A stretch of 64,000 nucleotides of DNA from Paradesertivirga mongoliensis (lineage in GTDB: Bacteria; Bacteroidota; Bacteroidia; Sphingobacteriales; Sphingobacteriaceae), in assembly GCF_024436395.1 (NCBI RefSeq), contig NZ_JAFMZO010000002.1, forward strand, positions 744,001 through 808,000, in the 5' to 3' direction. Each line of letters opens with the position of its first letter. Position 1 is the stretch's first letter. Below the pieces are notes generated by a model. That model ran no database searches, was not told the DNA's origin, and was given only the letters and a program-made list of their open reading frames with translations. A program made the translations under genes and the position numbers. Below, piece after piece: positions 45,697 through 54,309 of this stretch.

Positions 45697-47217
45697 ATGC
45701 AGTTAAACTATTTTAAAGCAGTTGCTATCGCATCTGTTATCCTGTTCGGCACCACCAAACTCCATTCGCAAAATCTCACCAAATCAGCCAACGAAGCCTA
45801 TTTCCAGAACCCTGTTCTGGGAGGCGACTACCCCGATCCATCGATCTTAAGGAATGGAAAAGATTACTACCTCACCCATTCATCATTTGAATATTATCCC
45901 GGTCTTTTAATCTGGCACTCTACAGATCTTATTAACTGGAAGCGGCTAGCCTTTGCTTTAAATCGCAATGTGGGCTCGGTATGGGCGCCCGATCTTATCA
46001 AACACGGCGACACCTATTATATTTATTTCCCCGCAAATAAAACCAACTGGGTGGTTACCGCAAAATCACCCGAAGGGCCCTGGTCTGAGCCTGTAGACCT
46101 GAAATTAAACGGCTTTATTGACCCGGGGCATGTGGTTGATAAAGACGGCACCCGCTATCTGTATCTTTCGAAAGGATATATTGTAAAGCTTGCCAGCGAT
46201 GGCTTGTCGACCCTAGGTGCGCCCATCCCGGGATATCAGGGATGGGCGTTCCCGAAAGAATGGAGCACAGAATGCTTTTGTCTCGAATCACCAAAATCTA
46301 CTATAAAAGATGGCTATTTTCACCAAATTGTGGCAGAAGGTGGCACGGCGGGACCAGCTACCTCGCATATGGTGGTAGCGGCCCGTTCACGGTCGCCTTT
46401 GGGCCCATGGGAAAACTCGCCCTATAACCCGATTGTACACACAGGAAGCCGGGCCGAACGCTGGTGGAGTCAGGGACACGGAACACTCGTTGATGATGTG
46501 AATGGCAATTGGTGGATCATGTACCATGGCTATGAAAAGCACTTCCAGTCTCTGGGCAGGCAAACGCTGATGCTGCCTGTTGAATGGACGAAAGACAATT
46601 GGTTCAAAGTACCCGCAGGTGTATCAAGCGAGGGCGGCATCAAAAAACCGGCCCTCAATCCCTCTGTCTCGTCAACGGGCTTATCCGACGATTTTTCGGC
46701 TCAGCGGCTGGGTCTTCAATGGCAATCGTTCAAAGAGCTTCCGTTCAGCAGAGTAAATTTAAAAGACGGCAAACTCATCTATCAGGCAAAGGGGAACTCC
46801 TTTGAAAACAGTGCACCCCTGCTGGTCAATTCGGCCGACAGGAAATATGAGGTGGAGGTTGAATATACACTCGAAGGCGCTGCCACCGCTGGGCTAACAC
46901 TATTTTATAACCAGCAAGGTAACATGAGAATCACGGTAAATGCAACGGAGTTTTCGATATTCAATCAGGGTAACCGAAAGATTAGCGAGAACAACACCAT
47001 TGGTAAGCACGGGTATCTGAAAATAAAAAACGATGAAAACGAAATCAGCTTTTATTACAGCGGCGACGGCAAGACCTGGAGCAGACTTGAACGAAGCATA
47101 GACGCTACCGGATTTAACCATAACATTTTTGGCGGCTTTATGAGCCTTCGTGCAGGCTTGCTTGCCTTTGGCGAAGGAAGTGTGGTGTACGATAATTTTA
47201 AATACAGAAAGCTGTAA
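45697..47217 (+). CDS. GH43 arabinofuranosidase/xylosidase with C-terminal sandwich domain
   Basis: 506 residues with a signal peptide ending LHSQ. The GH43 propeller holds Asp47 (GGDYPDPSILR), Asp142 (NGFIDPGHV) and Glu197 (CFCLESPK, followed by IVAEGGTAGPATSH), and the C-terminal domain from about residue 325 is beta-sandwich. The AEGGT and SPK segments mark it as a subfamily different from the two GH43 enzymes at 4493 and 9060. It is in the operon with a pectate-lyase-like gene, so arabinan or rhamnogalacturonan side chains are likely targets. Confidence 0.86.
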   Translation: MQLNYFKAVAIASVILFGTTKLHSQNLTKSANEAYFQNPVLGGDYPDPSILRNGKDYYLTHSSFEYYPGLLIWHSTDLINWKRLAFALNRNVGSVWAPDLIKHGDTYYIYFPANKTNWVVTAKSPEGPWSEPVDLKLNGFIDPGHVVDKDGTRYLYLSKGYIVKLASDGLSTLGAPIPGYQGWAFPKEWSTECFCLESPKSTIKDGYFHQIVAEGGTAGPATSHMVVAARSRSPLGPWENSPYNPIVHTGSRAERWWSQGHGTLVDDVNGNWWIMYHGYEKHFQSLGRQTLMLPVEWTKDNWFKVPAGVSSEGGIKKPALNPSVSSTGLSDDFSAQRLGLQWQSFKELPFSRVNLKDGKLIYQAKGNSFENSAPLLVNSADRKYEVEVEYTLEGAATAGLTLFYNQQGNMRITVNATEFSIFNQGNRKISENNTIGKHGYLKIKNDENEISFYYSGDGKTWSRLERSIDATGFNHNIFGGFMSLRAGLLAFGEGSVVYDNFKYRKL

Positions 47218-47232
47218 TCTTAAATAACTTAC

Positions 47233-50200
47233 ATGAAATTTCATTATACGGGATTTGCCGTTGTGGCATTTCTTAGCCTTACATCCGTTAATCCATGTTT
47301 CGCGCAGCTAAAAACCAACTCAGATTCGCCGGTACAAATCGGCACAGATGGAAAGCTGAGCTATAAAGTTCAGGAGAACGGAGACCGCGTTCCAGATTTC
47401 TCGTACTGCGGATACATGCTCTCGGAAAAATCTATTCCAAATGTTCCGGTGAAGGTGATTGTTTCTCCGATGAATGGAGATGCTACCCTGAAAATTCAAC
47501 AAGCAATTAATTATGTGTCTTCGCTCCCCTTAAACAAAGACGGCTTCAGGGGGACAGTATTATTGCAAAAAGGTAAATTCGAAATAGCCGGCAGCCTAAG
47601 CATTCGTGCCTCGGGCGTAGTGTTGCGGGGAAGCGGGCCGGACGAAAGCGGAACTGTTTTAATGGCAACCGGTGTAGACCGGGAAACCTTAATCAAGGTA
47701 GAAGGAACTAATGACCGACGCGTTGAAAAACCTACTGAATTAGCCGGAACTTATTTCCCGGTTAACTCGGTAAAGCTCCATTTCAAAAACAAACACTCTT
47801 TCAAGGTTGGAGATAAAGTTATGGTGAACCGTCCCTCCACCAAAGAGTGGATCAAAGCAATCGGCACAGATCAGATCGGCACCCTTGTAGACTACCATTT
47901 AACACATTGGGAAGCCGGCGACTTCGACCAGAACTGGTACCGAAACATTGTTTCCGCTACGCCCGAATCCATGACGCTCGATGCACCCTTAACTAATTCA
48001 TTAGACCCAAAATTTGGTGGTGGTACCGTAGCGAAATACGAATGGAAAGGCCAGATCCGGAACGTTGGGGTCGAGAACTTGCGTTGTGTATCTGCATTCG
48101 ATCCATCAAATCTAAAAGATGAAAACCACCGTTGGATGGCGGTAACCTTAGAAAACGTATCCGATTCCTGGGTGCGGCGTATCGTTGCACAGCATTTTGT
48201 AAGTTCGGCCGTTGCAGTCTGGGAAACCGCCAGCCGTATAACCGTTGAAGACTGCAAGTCTCTGGCTCCGGTTGGAGAAGCTGGAAACCACCGGCGTTAT
48301 GCCTTTCATACCCTCGGGCAGCAAGTGCTTTTCCAGCGTTGTTATGCGGAATATGCCTACCACGCTTTCTCGGCAGGCTTTAGTACCCCCGGGCCAAACG
48401 CTTTTGTTCAATGCTACTCCTACCTTCCTCTTAACTTCAGCGGTGCAACAGGCGGCTGGTCGACCGGGATATTATTCGACAAAATGACTGTAGACGGTGG
48501 CAATATCGCCTTCACTAACCGCGAGGTGGATGGGCAGGGCGGCGGCTGGGCGGCAGCAAACTCGCTGGTTTGGCAAGGCCGGGCGGCTAAAATCTATATT
48601 GATTCACCCCCTACCGCCCAAAACTGGGCATACGGCAGCTGGGCACAGGGCTACGGAAACGGACATCACGAGTTACCGCACACTTTCATTAACCCTGAAA
48701 GCTTTTTTTACGCTCAGCTTGAAGCCAGAACAGGAAAGAAATCACCGGAACAGGAAAAAATCTTTACCTATACTTCCCAACGAACTTCAGCGCCTTCGCC
48801 GGAACTTTCGAAACAATACAGCGAACGATCGAAAACGCCAGACCTGATTATGGATGCATGGATTGATCAAATGATTGAAAAATACCCTATCTATTCTGAG
48901 CTAAAGGGAGCCAAATATGTGGATAAGATTAAGGCTCCACATTCTGTCAAACCCGAGGGAAGGCCTGTGACCGTGTCAGTAAAAAATGGCTGGATTGTTC
49001 GTTCGGGGCAAGTGCTTACGGGCAGAAAAAGCCGGACATCGATGTGGCGGGGTTCAACACGTCCGGCCGAGATAAAACGAGCTTCGGCCAACCTTGTCCG
49101 TTTTGTTCCCGGACGCAGCGGAAAGGGCTTAACCGATAACCTGGATAGTGTAGTCAGCGACATGCTGCGGAGAAATGTGGTGGCTATGCAACATTTCCCG
49201 GCCCTATGGTACGAGCGCCGGCGCGACGATCATGCACGAACCCGGCGCGCCGATGCTGATGTATGGACGCCGTTTTATGAACAGCCCTTTAGCAGAAGCG
49301 GGCAGGGCGAAGCGTTTGACCGATTAAGCAAATATGATCTTAACAAGTGGAATACATGGTATTGGCTAAGGCTTAAGAAATTTGCCGACCTGGCGGATGA
49401 AAAGGGCCTGGTATTTATACAGGAACACTACCTTCAGCACAATATCATTGAAGAAGGCGCCCATTGGGCTGATTACCCATGGAGGTCGGCAAATAACATC
49501 AACAATACCGGCTTTGCCGAAAACCCAGCCTATGCCGGAGATAAAAGAGTTTACATGGCCGACGAATTTTACGACACCACTCACGTAATTCGAAAGGCGC
49601 TGCATCGCAATTATATCAGGAAAAGTCTCGACAATTTTAAAGGGAATACGAATGTGATCCATCATCTTGGGATGGAATATACCGGCCCCCTGCATTTCGT
49701 TCAGTTCTGGATGGATGTGATCGCCGAATGGGAGAAGGAAAACAAACAGAATGTTATGGTGATGCTCCCGGGTACAAAAGATGTGCAGGACGCTATCCTC
49801 GCCGATCCAAAGCGTTCTCGCGGAGTTGATGCGATCGATGTATTACAATGGCAATACCGGGCCGACAGCACACTATATTCACCAGCAGGGGGACAAAGTC
49901 TGGCTGCCCGGCAATACGCCAGGATAATGACCGTGGGAGAAAATTCCTTTTCTCAGATGTACCGTGCAGTAGCAGAGTTCCGCACGAAATTCCCTGATAA
50001 GGCGATGGTATATTCCAGAGGTGGAGGAAGGCTGGCCGACTGGGCGATCTTCATGGGAGGAGGATCACTGGCTTCTCTTCCACAAATTAAAGACAAACAG
50101 TTTTTAACAGACGCTTCATACATGGGTCCAATAACACCGGGGATACCAGAACAATATATTCTTGGCAAAAAAGGGAATGGCTATATCATCTATACCGAAA

Positions 50201-50373
50201 GTAAGCAACTCACAATGAACCTGACCGGCGAAGAAGGGTCGTTTATACTGAAGTGGATAAATCCTCAAACTGGAGAAATTACAGAAGGGAAAAAGTTGTT
50301 GGCAGGAGCTCTGTATACGATAGATAACCCTGCAAAAGATGCAAGCGTTGCCTGGCTGAAAAAGGTGGAATAA
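47233..50373 (+). CDS. Two-module protein: pectin-lyase-like beta-helix plus DUF6298-type TIM-barrel-like region
   Basis: 1046 residues with a signal peptide ending CFAQ. Residues about 60-490 look like a parallel beta-helix of the pectin-lyase/GH28 type: DATLKIQQAINYV, VLLQKGKFEIAGSL, VVLRGSG and LENVSDSWVRRIVAQHFV. A linker of about 70 residues follows. Residues about 610-1000 look like a TIM-barrel glycosidase fold: RRNVVAMQHFPALWYERRRDDHARTRRADADVW, KFADLADEKGLVFIQEHYLQ and a short beta-rich tail. It resembles DUF6298 proteins of Bacteroidota loci. No standard CAZy catalytic motif is visible. It is last in the pectin operon. Confidence 0.7.
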   Translation: MKFHYTGFAVVAFLSLTSVNPCFAQLKTNSDSPVQIGTDGKLSYKVQENGDRVPDFSYCGYMLSEKSIPNVPVKVIVSPMNGDATLKIQQAINYVSSLPLNKDGFRGTVLLQKGKFEIAGSLSIRASGVVLRGSGPDESGTVLMATGVDRETLIKVEGTNDRRVEKPTELAGTYFPVNSVKLHFKNKHSFKVGDKVMVNRPSTKEWIKAIGTDQIGTLVDYHLTHWEAGDFDQNWYRNIVSATPESMTLDAPLTNSLDPKFGGGTVAKYEWKGQIRNVGVENLRCVSAFDPSNLKDENHRWMAVTLENVSDSWVRRIVAQHFVSSAVAVWETASRITVEDCKSLAPVGEAGNHRRYAFHTLGQQVLFQRCYAEYAYHAFSAGFSTPGPNAFVQCYSYLPLNFSGATGGWSTGILFDKMTVDGGNIAFTNREVDGQGGGWAAANSLVWQGRAAKIYIDSPPTAQNWAYGSWAQGYGNGHHELPHTFINPESFFYAQLEARTGKKSPEQEKIFTYTSQRTSAPSPELSKQYSERSKTPDLIMDAWIDQMIEKYPIYSELKGAKYVDKIKAPHSVKPEGRPVTVSVKNGWIVRSGQVLTGRKSRTSMWRGSTRPAEIKRASANLVRFVPGRSGKGLTDNLDSVVSDMLRRNVVAMQHFPALWYERRRDDHARTRRADADVWTPFYEQPFSRSGQGEAFDRLSKYDLNKWNTWYWLRLKKFADLADEKGLVFIQEHYLQHNIIEEGAHWADYPWRSANNINNTGFAENPAYAGDKRVYMADEFYDTTHVIRKALHRNYIRKSLDNFKGNTNVIHHLGMEYTGPLHFVQFWMDVIAEWEKENKQNVMVMLPGTKDVQDAILADPKRSRGVDAIDVLQWQYRADSTLYSPAGGQSLAARQYARIMTVGENSFSQMYRAVAEFRTKFPDKAMVYSRGGGRLADWAIFMGGGSLASLPQIKDKQFLTDASYMGPITPGIPEQYILGKKGNGYIIYTESKQLTMNLTGEEGSFILKWINPQTGEITEGKKLLAGALYTIDNPAKDASVAWLKKVE

Positions 50374-50420
50374 ATAACACCCCTCTTGCATTAGAAGAAC
50401 AATGAATTTAGCTTTACAAT

Positions 50421-50807
50421 ATGGATAAACAGAAAATTGGCTCGATAATTTCGACAGATTTAACTATAGAAAACGCCGACATTCTCAGGGATTTTTATCG
50501 TGAAGTAATTGGCTGGGGAGTAGAAGAGATGCCGATGAAAGATGAAGATGGGACATACGCTGATTATGTAATGAAGGATAGTGAGGGCAATTGGGCTGCA
50601 GGAGTTTGTCATAGCAGAGGATCAAACAAAGGCCTCCCTCCTCAATGGATTGTGTATATCAACGTTGCTGACATAGCTGCCAGTATGAATAAATGTACAG
50701 AATTAGGAGGAACTGTGCTTAGAGAATCCAGACTGGCTGATGGAACATTGCAATATGCGCTAATACAGGACCCGCAGGGAGCAGTATTGGCCATCACAAA
50801 AGCATAG
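50421..50807 (+). CDS. VOC-superfamily (glyoxalase-like) protein
   Basis: 128 residues with one full VOC pair: DLTIENADILRDFYREVIGWG, DYVMKDSEGNWAAGVCH, PPQWIVYINVADIAAS and DPQGAVLAITKA. Members are small metal-dependent dioxygenases, glyoxalases or drug-binding proteins; this form is commonly annotated as VOC family without a known substrate. It follows the pectin operon by 48 bases but is unlikely to belong to it by function. Confidence 0.82.
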   Translation: MDKQKIGSIISTDLTIENADILRDFYREVIGWGVEEMPMKDEDGTYADYVMKDSEGNWAAGVCHSRGSNKGLPPQWIVYINVADIAASMNKCTELGGTVLRESRLADGTLQYALIQDPQGAVLAITKA

Positions 50808-50891
50808 ATGTTTGAAAATCTGTAACCGATTGTCCCGCAGGGCGACATAGTGCTCTAAGCTATCGCGTCAATAGAACGTTAACCCAAAAAC

Positions 50892-50914
50892 CCGTAGAGC
50901 CCCTAGCTCTACGG
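50892..50914 (-). terminator. Terminator after the DinB gene
   Basis: A 9-base perfect stem (CCGTAGAGC / GCTCTACGG) with a 5-base loop is followed on the minus strand by GTTTTT. It begins 20 bases after the DinB stop. Confidence 0.65.
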
Positions 50915-50933
50915 TAAGTAAAAATCAATAAAA

Positions 50934-51440
50934 CTAATTGCCTCTTTCCCAGAAAGGCGGAGGAGTAATTCCCAGCGAGCGCAGATAAACATAAGCTTGC
51001 CCTCTATGGTGAATTTCATTATCAATAAAGTATAAAAGTGTTGAGTATACAGGCCCTTCGTAGGCCCCAAAAGCCATCACGACTTCCTGAAAACGCTCCG
51101 CCGAAAGTTGAGGCCAATACTTTTCAATTTGTTCAGTTACTTCGTCCCAAAGCACCAATAATTCAGCCTTTGTTTTCGGAAGATTTCCATTTGCATGCGA
51201 CATTTCATCCGTAGATTTCCATTCGCCGTTAACTATTCCTGAGATTCCACCCGCCAGATCAATGAGCTCCATAGCCATCACAGAAAAAGGGCGCATCCCT
51301 CCTATCGAGTAGCTGAATAACTTGTCTTCCGGAAATACTTCAATTACTCTACGGGTAAGCCGGCGATGTCCCTGCCAGTGCTCCAGTAATTGCTCCTGAC
51401 TGATGATGTAGCTTGCGGTGGCTGTCTGATTTGTTTCCAT
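50934..51440 (-). CDS. DinB-fold protein
   Basis: 168 residues with a four-helix DinB bundle. QLLEHWQGHRRLTRRVIEVFPEDK gives the first helix with a metal-type His, and LLYFIDNEIHHRGQAYVYLRSLG gives the HHRGQ motif typical of bacillithiol/DinB-like proteins. Members are metal-dependent thiol or damage-inducible proteins with no agreed role in Bacteroidota. It stands alone on the minus strand. Confidence 0.82.
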   Translation of the reverse strand: METNQTATASYIISQEQLLEHWQGHRRLTRRVIEVFPEDKLFSYSIGGMRPFSVMAMELIDLAGGISGIVNGEWKSTDEMSHANGNLPKTKAELLVLWDEVTEQIEKYWPQLSAERFQEVVMAFGAYEGPVYSTLLYFIDNEIHHRGQAYVYLRSLGITPPPFWERGN

Positions 51441-51868
51441 GATTTATTTGCTTTTTAGTTTAAGACAAAAAAAGGCATGGCGGATGACAACCTTATGTCA
51501 GCAGGATTTTAATAAATATTTTTTTAAGATTGTTCCTTCCTGCTGCTAACTATGTTCATCGACCGGTAAACTTCTCCAACTTTCTATTAAACACACGCCT
51601 CATCTGTTGATATAAAAGATAAAATCGCTGAGAAAAAAATGACTGCGTAAGAACACGGAGTTTTTGCATCCGTGTTTTCACGGAGTAACAGTATAAGCCT
51701 GAAGAGAGATAACGCAGAATCCTTTTATATTCAAGTATACTCGAGCCCGTAGCGTCATGCTGAAGCCAACCGAATGATTGTTGCTGAGAAGTCTTAAAGC
51801 CCACCAGCCGATTAACCAGCTTGACGCTACGGGACTAGAGGTTTAGGAATTTGAGCCCCCTCGTAGAC
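51441..51868. repeat. Intergenic region with a long inverted repeat resembling a Bacteroidota intergenic repeat
   Basis: About 430 bases without a supported gene. Arms CCCGTAGCGTCATGCTG (51746-51762) and CAGCTTGACGCTACGGG (51817-51833) match in 16 of 17 positions across a 54-base spacer. A second hairpin (AACACGGA / TCCGTGTT, 51652-51676) lies upstream. CGTCATGCTGAA is a familiar core of dispersed intergenic repeats in Sphingobacteriaceae. An 82-codon leftward frame here is explained by the repeat and is not called. Confidence 0.5.
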
Positions 51869-52300
51869 TTACTGGATACCAAATGAATCTGATCCACCTA
51901 TCAGCGCTTCACAACTTCCATCAAGAAACCACGCTCCTGAATTAATATCTATGTTTGCTACATCTCCTGGAACATAAATCTGTCCCGAGTAAACGGTAGT
52001 TCCATTTGGAAAGGTGCTGGCATTATAAATATAATCGAAACTTCCGCTGACCTGGGTATTGGTTGATACATCCCAAAGTATTAAAAATGCGGAATTATCC
52101 CCTCCGTTATCAGAACACGTGTCTGGGGTGTATGCACTGGGAGGGTATACGGTTAACTGGTACGAAAACATCTTGGTCGACGCATTATAGCTCCAGGTTA
52201 GAGCTCCGGCTGTGCCAAATGTACTTTGTCCTGACTGAGCGTGAGACGTTTGCAGCATTAGGCCAGCAATTGCAACGAATAGTAAAAGAATCTTTTTCAT
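51869..52300 (-). CDS. Small secreted protein of unknown function, predicted beta-sandwich
   Basis: 143 residues with a signal peptide ending SHAQ. The mature 120 residues are strand-rich and Ser/Thr/Tyr-rich, with a Cys at TCSDNGGD and one at GSCEAL that could form a disulphide. GALTWSYNASTKMFSYQLTVYPP and GAWFLDGSCEAL look like strands of a small sandwich, as in adhesion or carbohydrate-binding modules. It is alone in its direction. A dyad with a T-run lies 117 or more bases upstream of its start. Confidence 0.6.
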   Translation of the reverse strand: MKKILLLFVAIAGLMLQTSHAQSGQSTFGTAGALTWSYNASTKMFSYQLTVYPPSAYTPDTCSDNGGDNSAFLILWDVSTNTQVSGSFDYIYNASTFPNGTTVYSGQIYVPGDVANIDINSGAWFLDGSCEALIGGSDSFGIQ

Positions 52301-53098
52301 TTTGAATGATTAAATGTTATACCTACTCTTAAAGATTTTCGGCTTTCTCTGGTTAGATGTGACTATTTCGTAATTAGAAGCTCTTCAAATGAAGTTAATC
52401 AGAATAATTAACCTACAAAAAAAAATTATCCACTAATGTGGGATTAGTTCGACACTCTGCGGGGCTCCAGCGTTCTGTAAAAATTGTGGCCTGATGGGTA
52501 CATCCACCAACAGACATTTTCTAAGTAGAAATCATCCTGAGATGATTGCTTTCAAAAAAACCGAAAGCACCAATGCCCCCAGTAGCTATTGCTTGATAAC
52601 TTGCCAAAAGCTTGGAACTTTTGACAGTTTGCCAACGTCATTATGCTGAGCATCGGGGGCTTAGGGCCTGAAGGTATCGTATGCTGTATTCATGAGTGCG
52701 CTGCAAGCAAATTGAAATTAGATGTGCATAAAGAAATGTTGCGTCGTATCTTTATGTACCTCCCCCGTCAATTCAATCATACGACAAAGTTATAGAGACC
52801 TTATAGAGACTTTGGACTGTCTGTCGATCGTCTATCGTCCGTTTTTTGCTAGTCTGTTGCCTGCAACTAATACGGCACCGCTTAACAGATTTCAACAATC
52901 TGCCAGAGTGCCAGACGGAAGAAGCTTTTGACGTAATTTACGATTTCTAGCACTCCCATGAGGATAAGCTGCCGGGGAAAATCTATCACAGCCATTCTGT
53001 GGCTTTCTTGCCTGGAGTATTCCAGGTGAAAAGGAAATCCTCAGGTTCTCGTAGCATTTTTGCCCGTTACATCGTACTGTGGTAATAATTATTAAAAA
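52301..53098. other. Gene-poor region of about 800 bases
   Basis: It contains a dyad (CCACTAATGTGG, 52430-52441) with an A-run that would be nine T on the minus strand, probably part of the leftward leader. Many short frames are present but none has a signal, domain or codon pattern that supports a gene; the best, 69 codons at 52722, is not called. A repeated TATAGAGACCTTATAGAGAC block is visible near 52790-52811. Confidence 0.35.
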
Positions 53099-53935
53099 AT
53101 GAAAAAACACACATTATCACTTTTATTTACCGCCTCAATGTTATTAAGCTCTTCCTGCAGCGATAACGACCCGGCTGTCCCAATCGATGAAATAACCATT
53201 GAAGACATTCAACTATCCACCTCTGTAATCAGAGTGGAACGGCTTATAAACGAATGTGAATTTATTGCCAGAAGTTTTAAAACTGCGTACCCTAATCAAC
53301 CAGGAATTCTAACAGGTGCAACTATTACAAGTGGTCTCACTGAAGAAGGCAAGACCAAGTACGACATCGTTTTTGCCAATATCACTGGCCCCGACAACAA
53401 AAAGCGCAATGGTAAATTAACCGTAGTTTTTGAAAACGCGATCGAAAATGGGGTTGAAATATCAGGAAAACATTTACATGTCAGATCAGATGAAGAAGAA
53501 TCTCTATACACCGTAGAGGGGGTTAAATTTAAAGGTTCTCTGGTTTATAGCAATATTGCCCGACGTGAAAATGCACTTAACAATATCGTAGACCACCTTA
53601 ATGCACAAAGTTCTCTATATATACCAAATGAAGAAGAAATCAGGTTCTCCTCTCGTCGCAAAAGCAAGTGGATGGAAGGCTCTGCTACTACTGATCTCGG
53701 CGATGATGTTTTCGAAATAACTGGGCAGGACTATTCCTTAGCAATTGTTAAAGCTGAAACCAAATTTGCATTAGCTGAGACTCAGGCTCCATTAACCTTA
53801 AAATATGCCTGTGCACAATCTCTCTTCATTCCTATCAAAGGAGCTACAACCGTTGCGCATGTTGGAGGAAAAACGAGGTATTTATTCTTTGGTGAAGGCC
53901 ACTGCACAGACAAGCCTGTTATCCTGCCTAAATAG
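53099..53935 (+). CDS. Lipoprotein of unknown function
   Basis: 278 residues with a lipoprotein signal, lipobox SSSC (Cys20, followed by SDNDPAV). The mature part begins with an acidic stretch (DEITIEDIQLS). Strand-rich blocks follow: TKYDIVFANITGPDNKKRNGKLTVVFEN, VSGKHL-like and YTVEGVKFKGSLVYSN, and the C-terminus has KYACAQSLFIPIKG. It resembles many small envelope lipoproteins of Bacteroidota, but I recognise no domain. A hairpin at 53973-54000 follows the stop. Confidence 0.6.
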   Translation: MKKHTLSLLFTASMLLSSSCSDNDPAVPIDEITIEDIQLSTSVIRVERLINECEFIARSFKTAYPNQPGILTGATITSGLTEEGKTKYDIVFANITGPDNKKRNGKLTVVFENAIENGVEISGKHLHVRSDEEESLYTVEGVKFKGSLVYSNIARRENALNNIVDHLNAQSSLYIPNEEEIRFSSRRKSKWMEGSATTDLGDDVFEITGQDYSLAIVKAETKFALAETQAPLTLKYACAQSLFIPIKGATTVAHVGGKTRYLFFGEGHCTDKPVILPK

Positions 53936-54309
53936 TAGCTAAAAAACCGAACCAACCAGAATGTCGATGCTTAAGATCGTAGTTTTTGCTACGACCTTTT
54001 AGTGCTTCATCTGCTCTAGTTCGTTCTGAACCTTATCTGCAGTGTTCAGTACAATACTCCTGCCCGTCTCCGCCTCAAGGTAACCTGGGGTTGAAGTTCA
54101 TAGTTTTGAGATGAGCTTTCATCTAAAAAGAACGGGGTGTATTCGTCGAGATCCTCTCGCAGTAGTTATAGCCAGTCCCTTTGGAGATAGTTTGGATGTA
54201 ACCTCGAATCAGACTCCTGCTTTCCCCTCGCAAGGAATGTTTCAGTATTTGATTTAAATCTATTACTTTGGCTTTTGGGCAAAATGCATCACCAGCACTT
54301 AAGCAATCA
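53936..54309. other. Intergenic region with a weak terminator and decayed leftward coding traces
   Basis: AAGATCGTAG / CTACGACCTT (53973-53998, one mismatch) followed by TTTT probably ends the lipoprotein transcript. On the minus strand, two frames read in sequence (DEYTPFFLDESSSQNYELQP, then EAETGRSIVLNTADKVQNEL with a stop at about 54002) look like the broken end of an old gene of unknown family. The identification is weak. Confidence 0.35.

Noticed and set aside
51556..51804. Leftward 82-codon frame
   Set aside because: It overlaps one arm of the inverted repeat and the extra hairpin, has no signal or domain, and its codon use is irregular.
52722..52931. Rightward 69-codon frame in the gene-poor region
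   Set aside because: No recognisable motif, no leader, and Ser/Arg-heavy composition typical of non-coding DNA.
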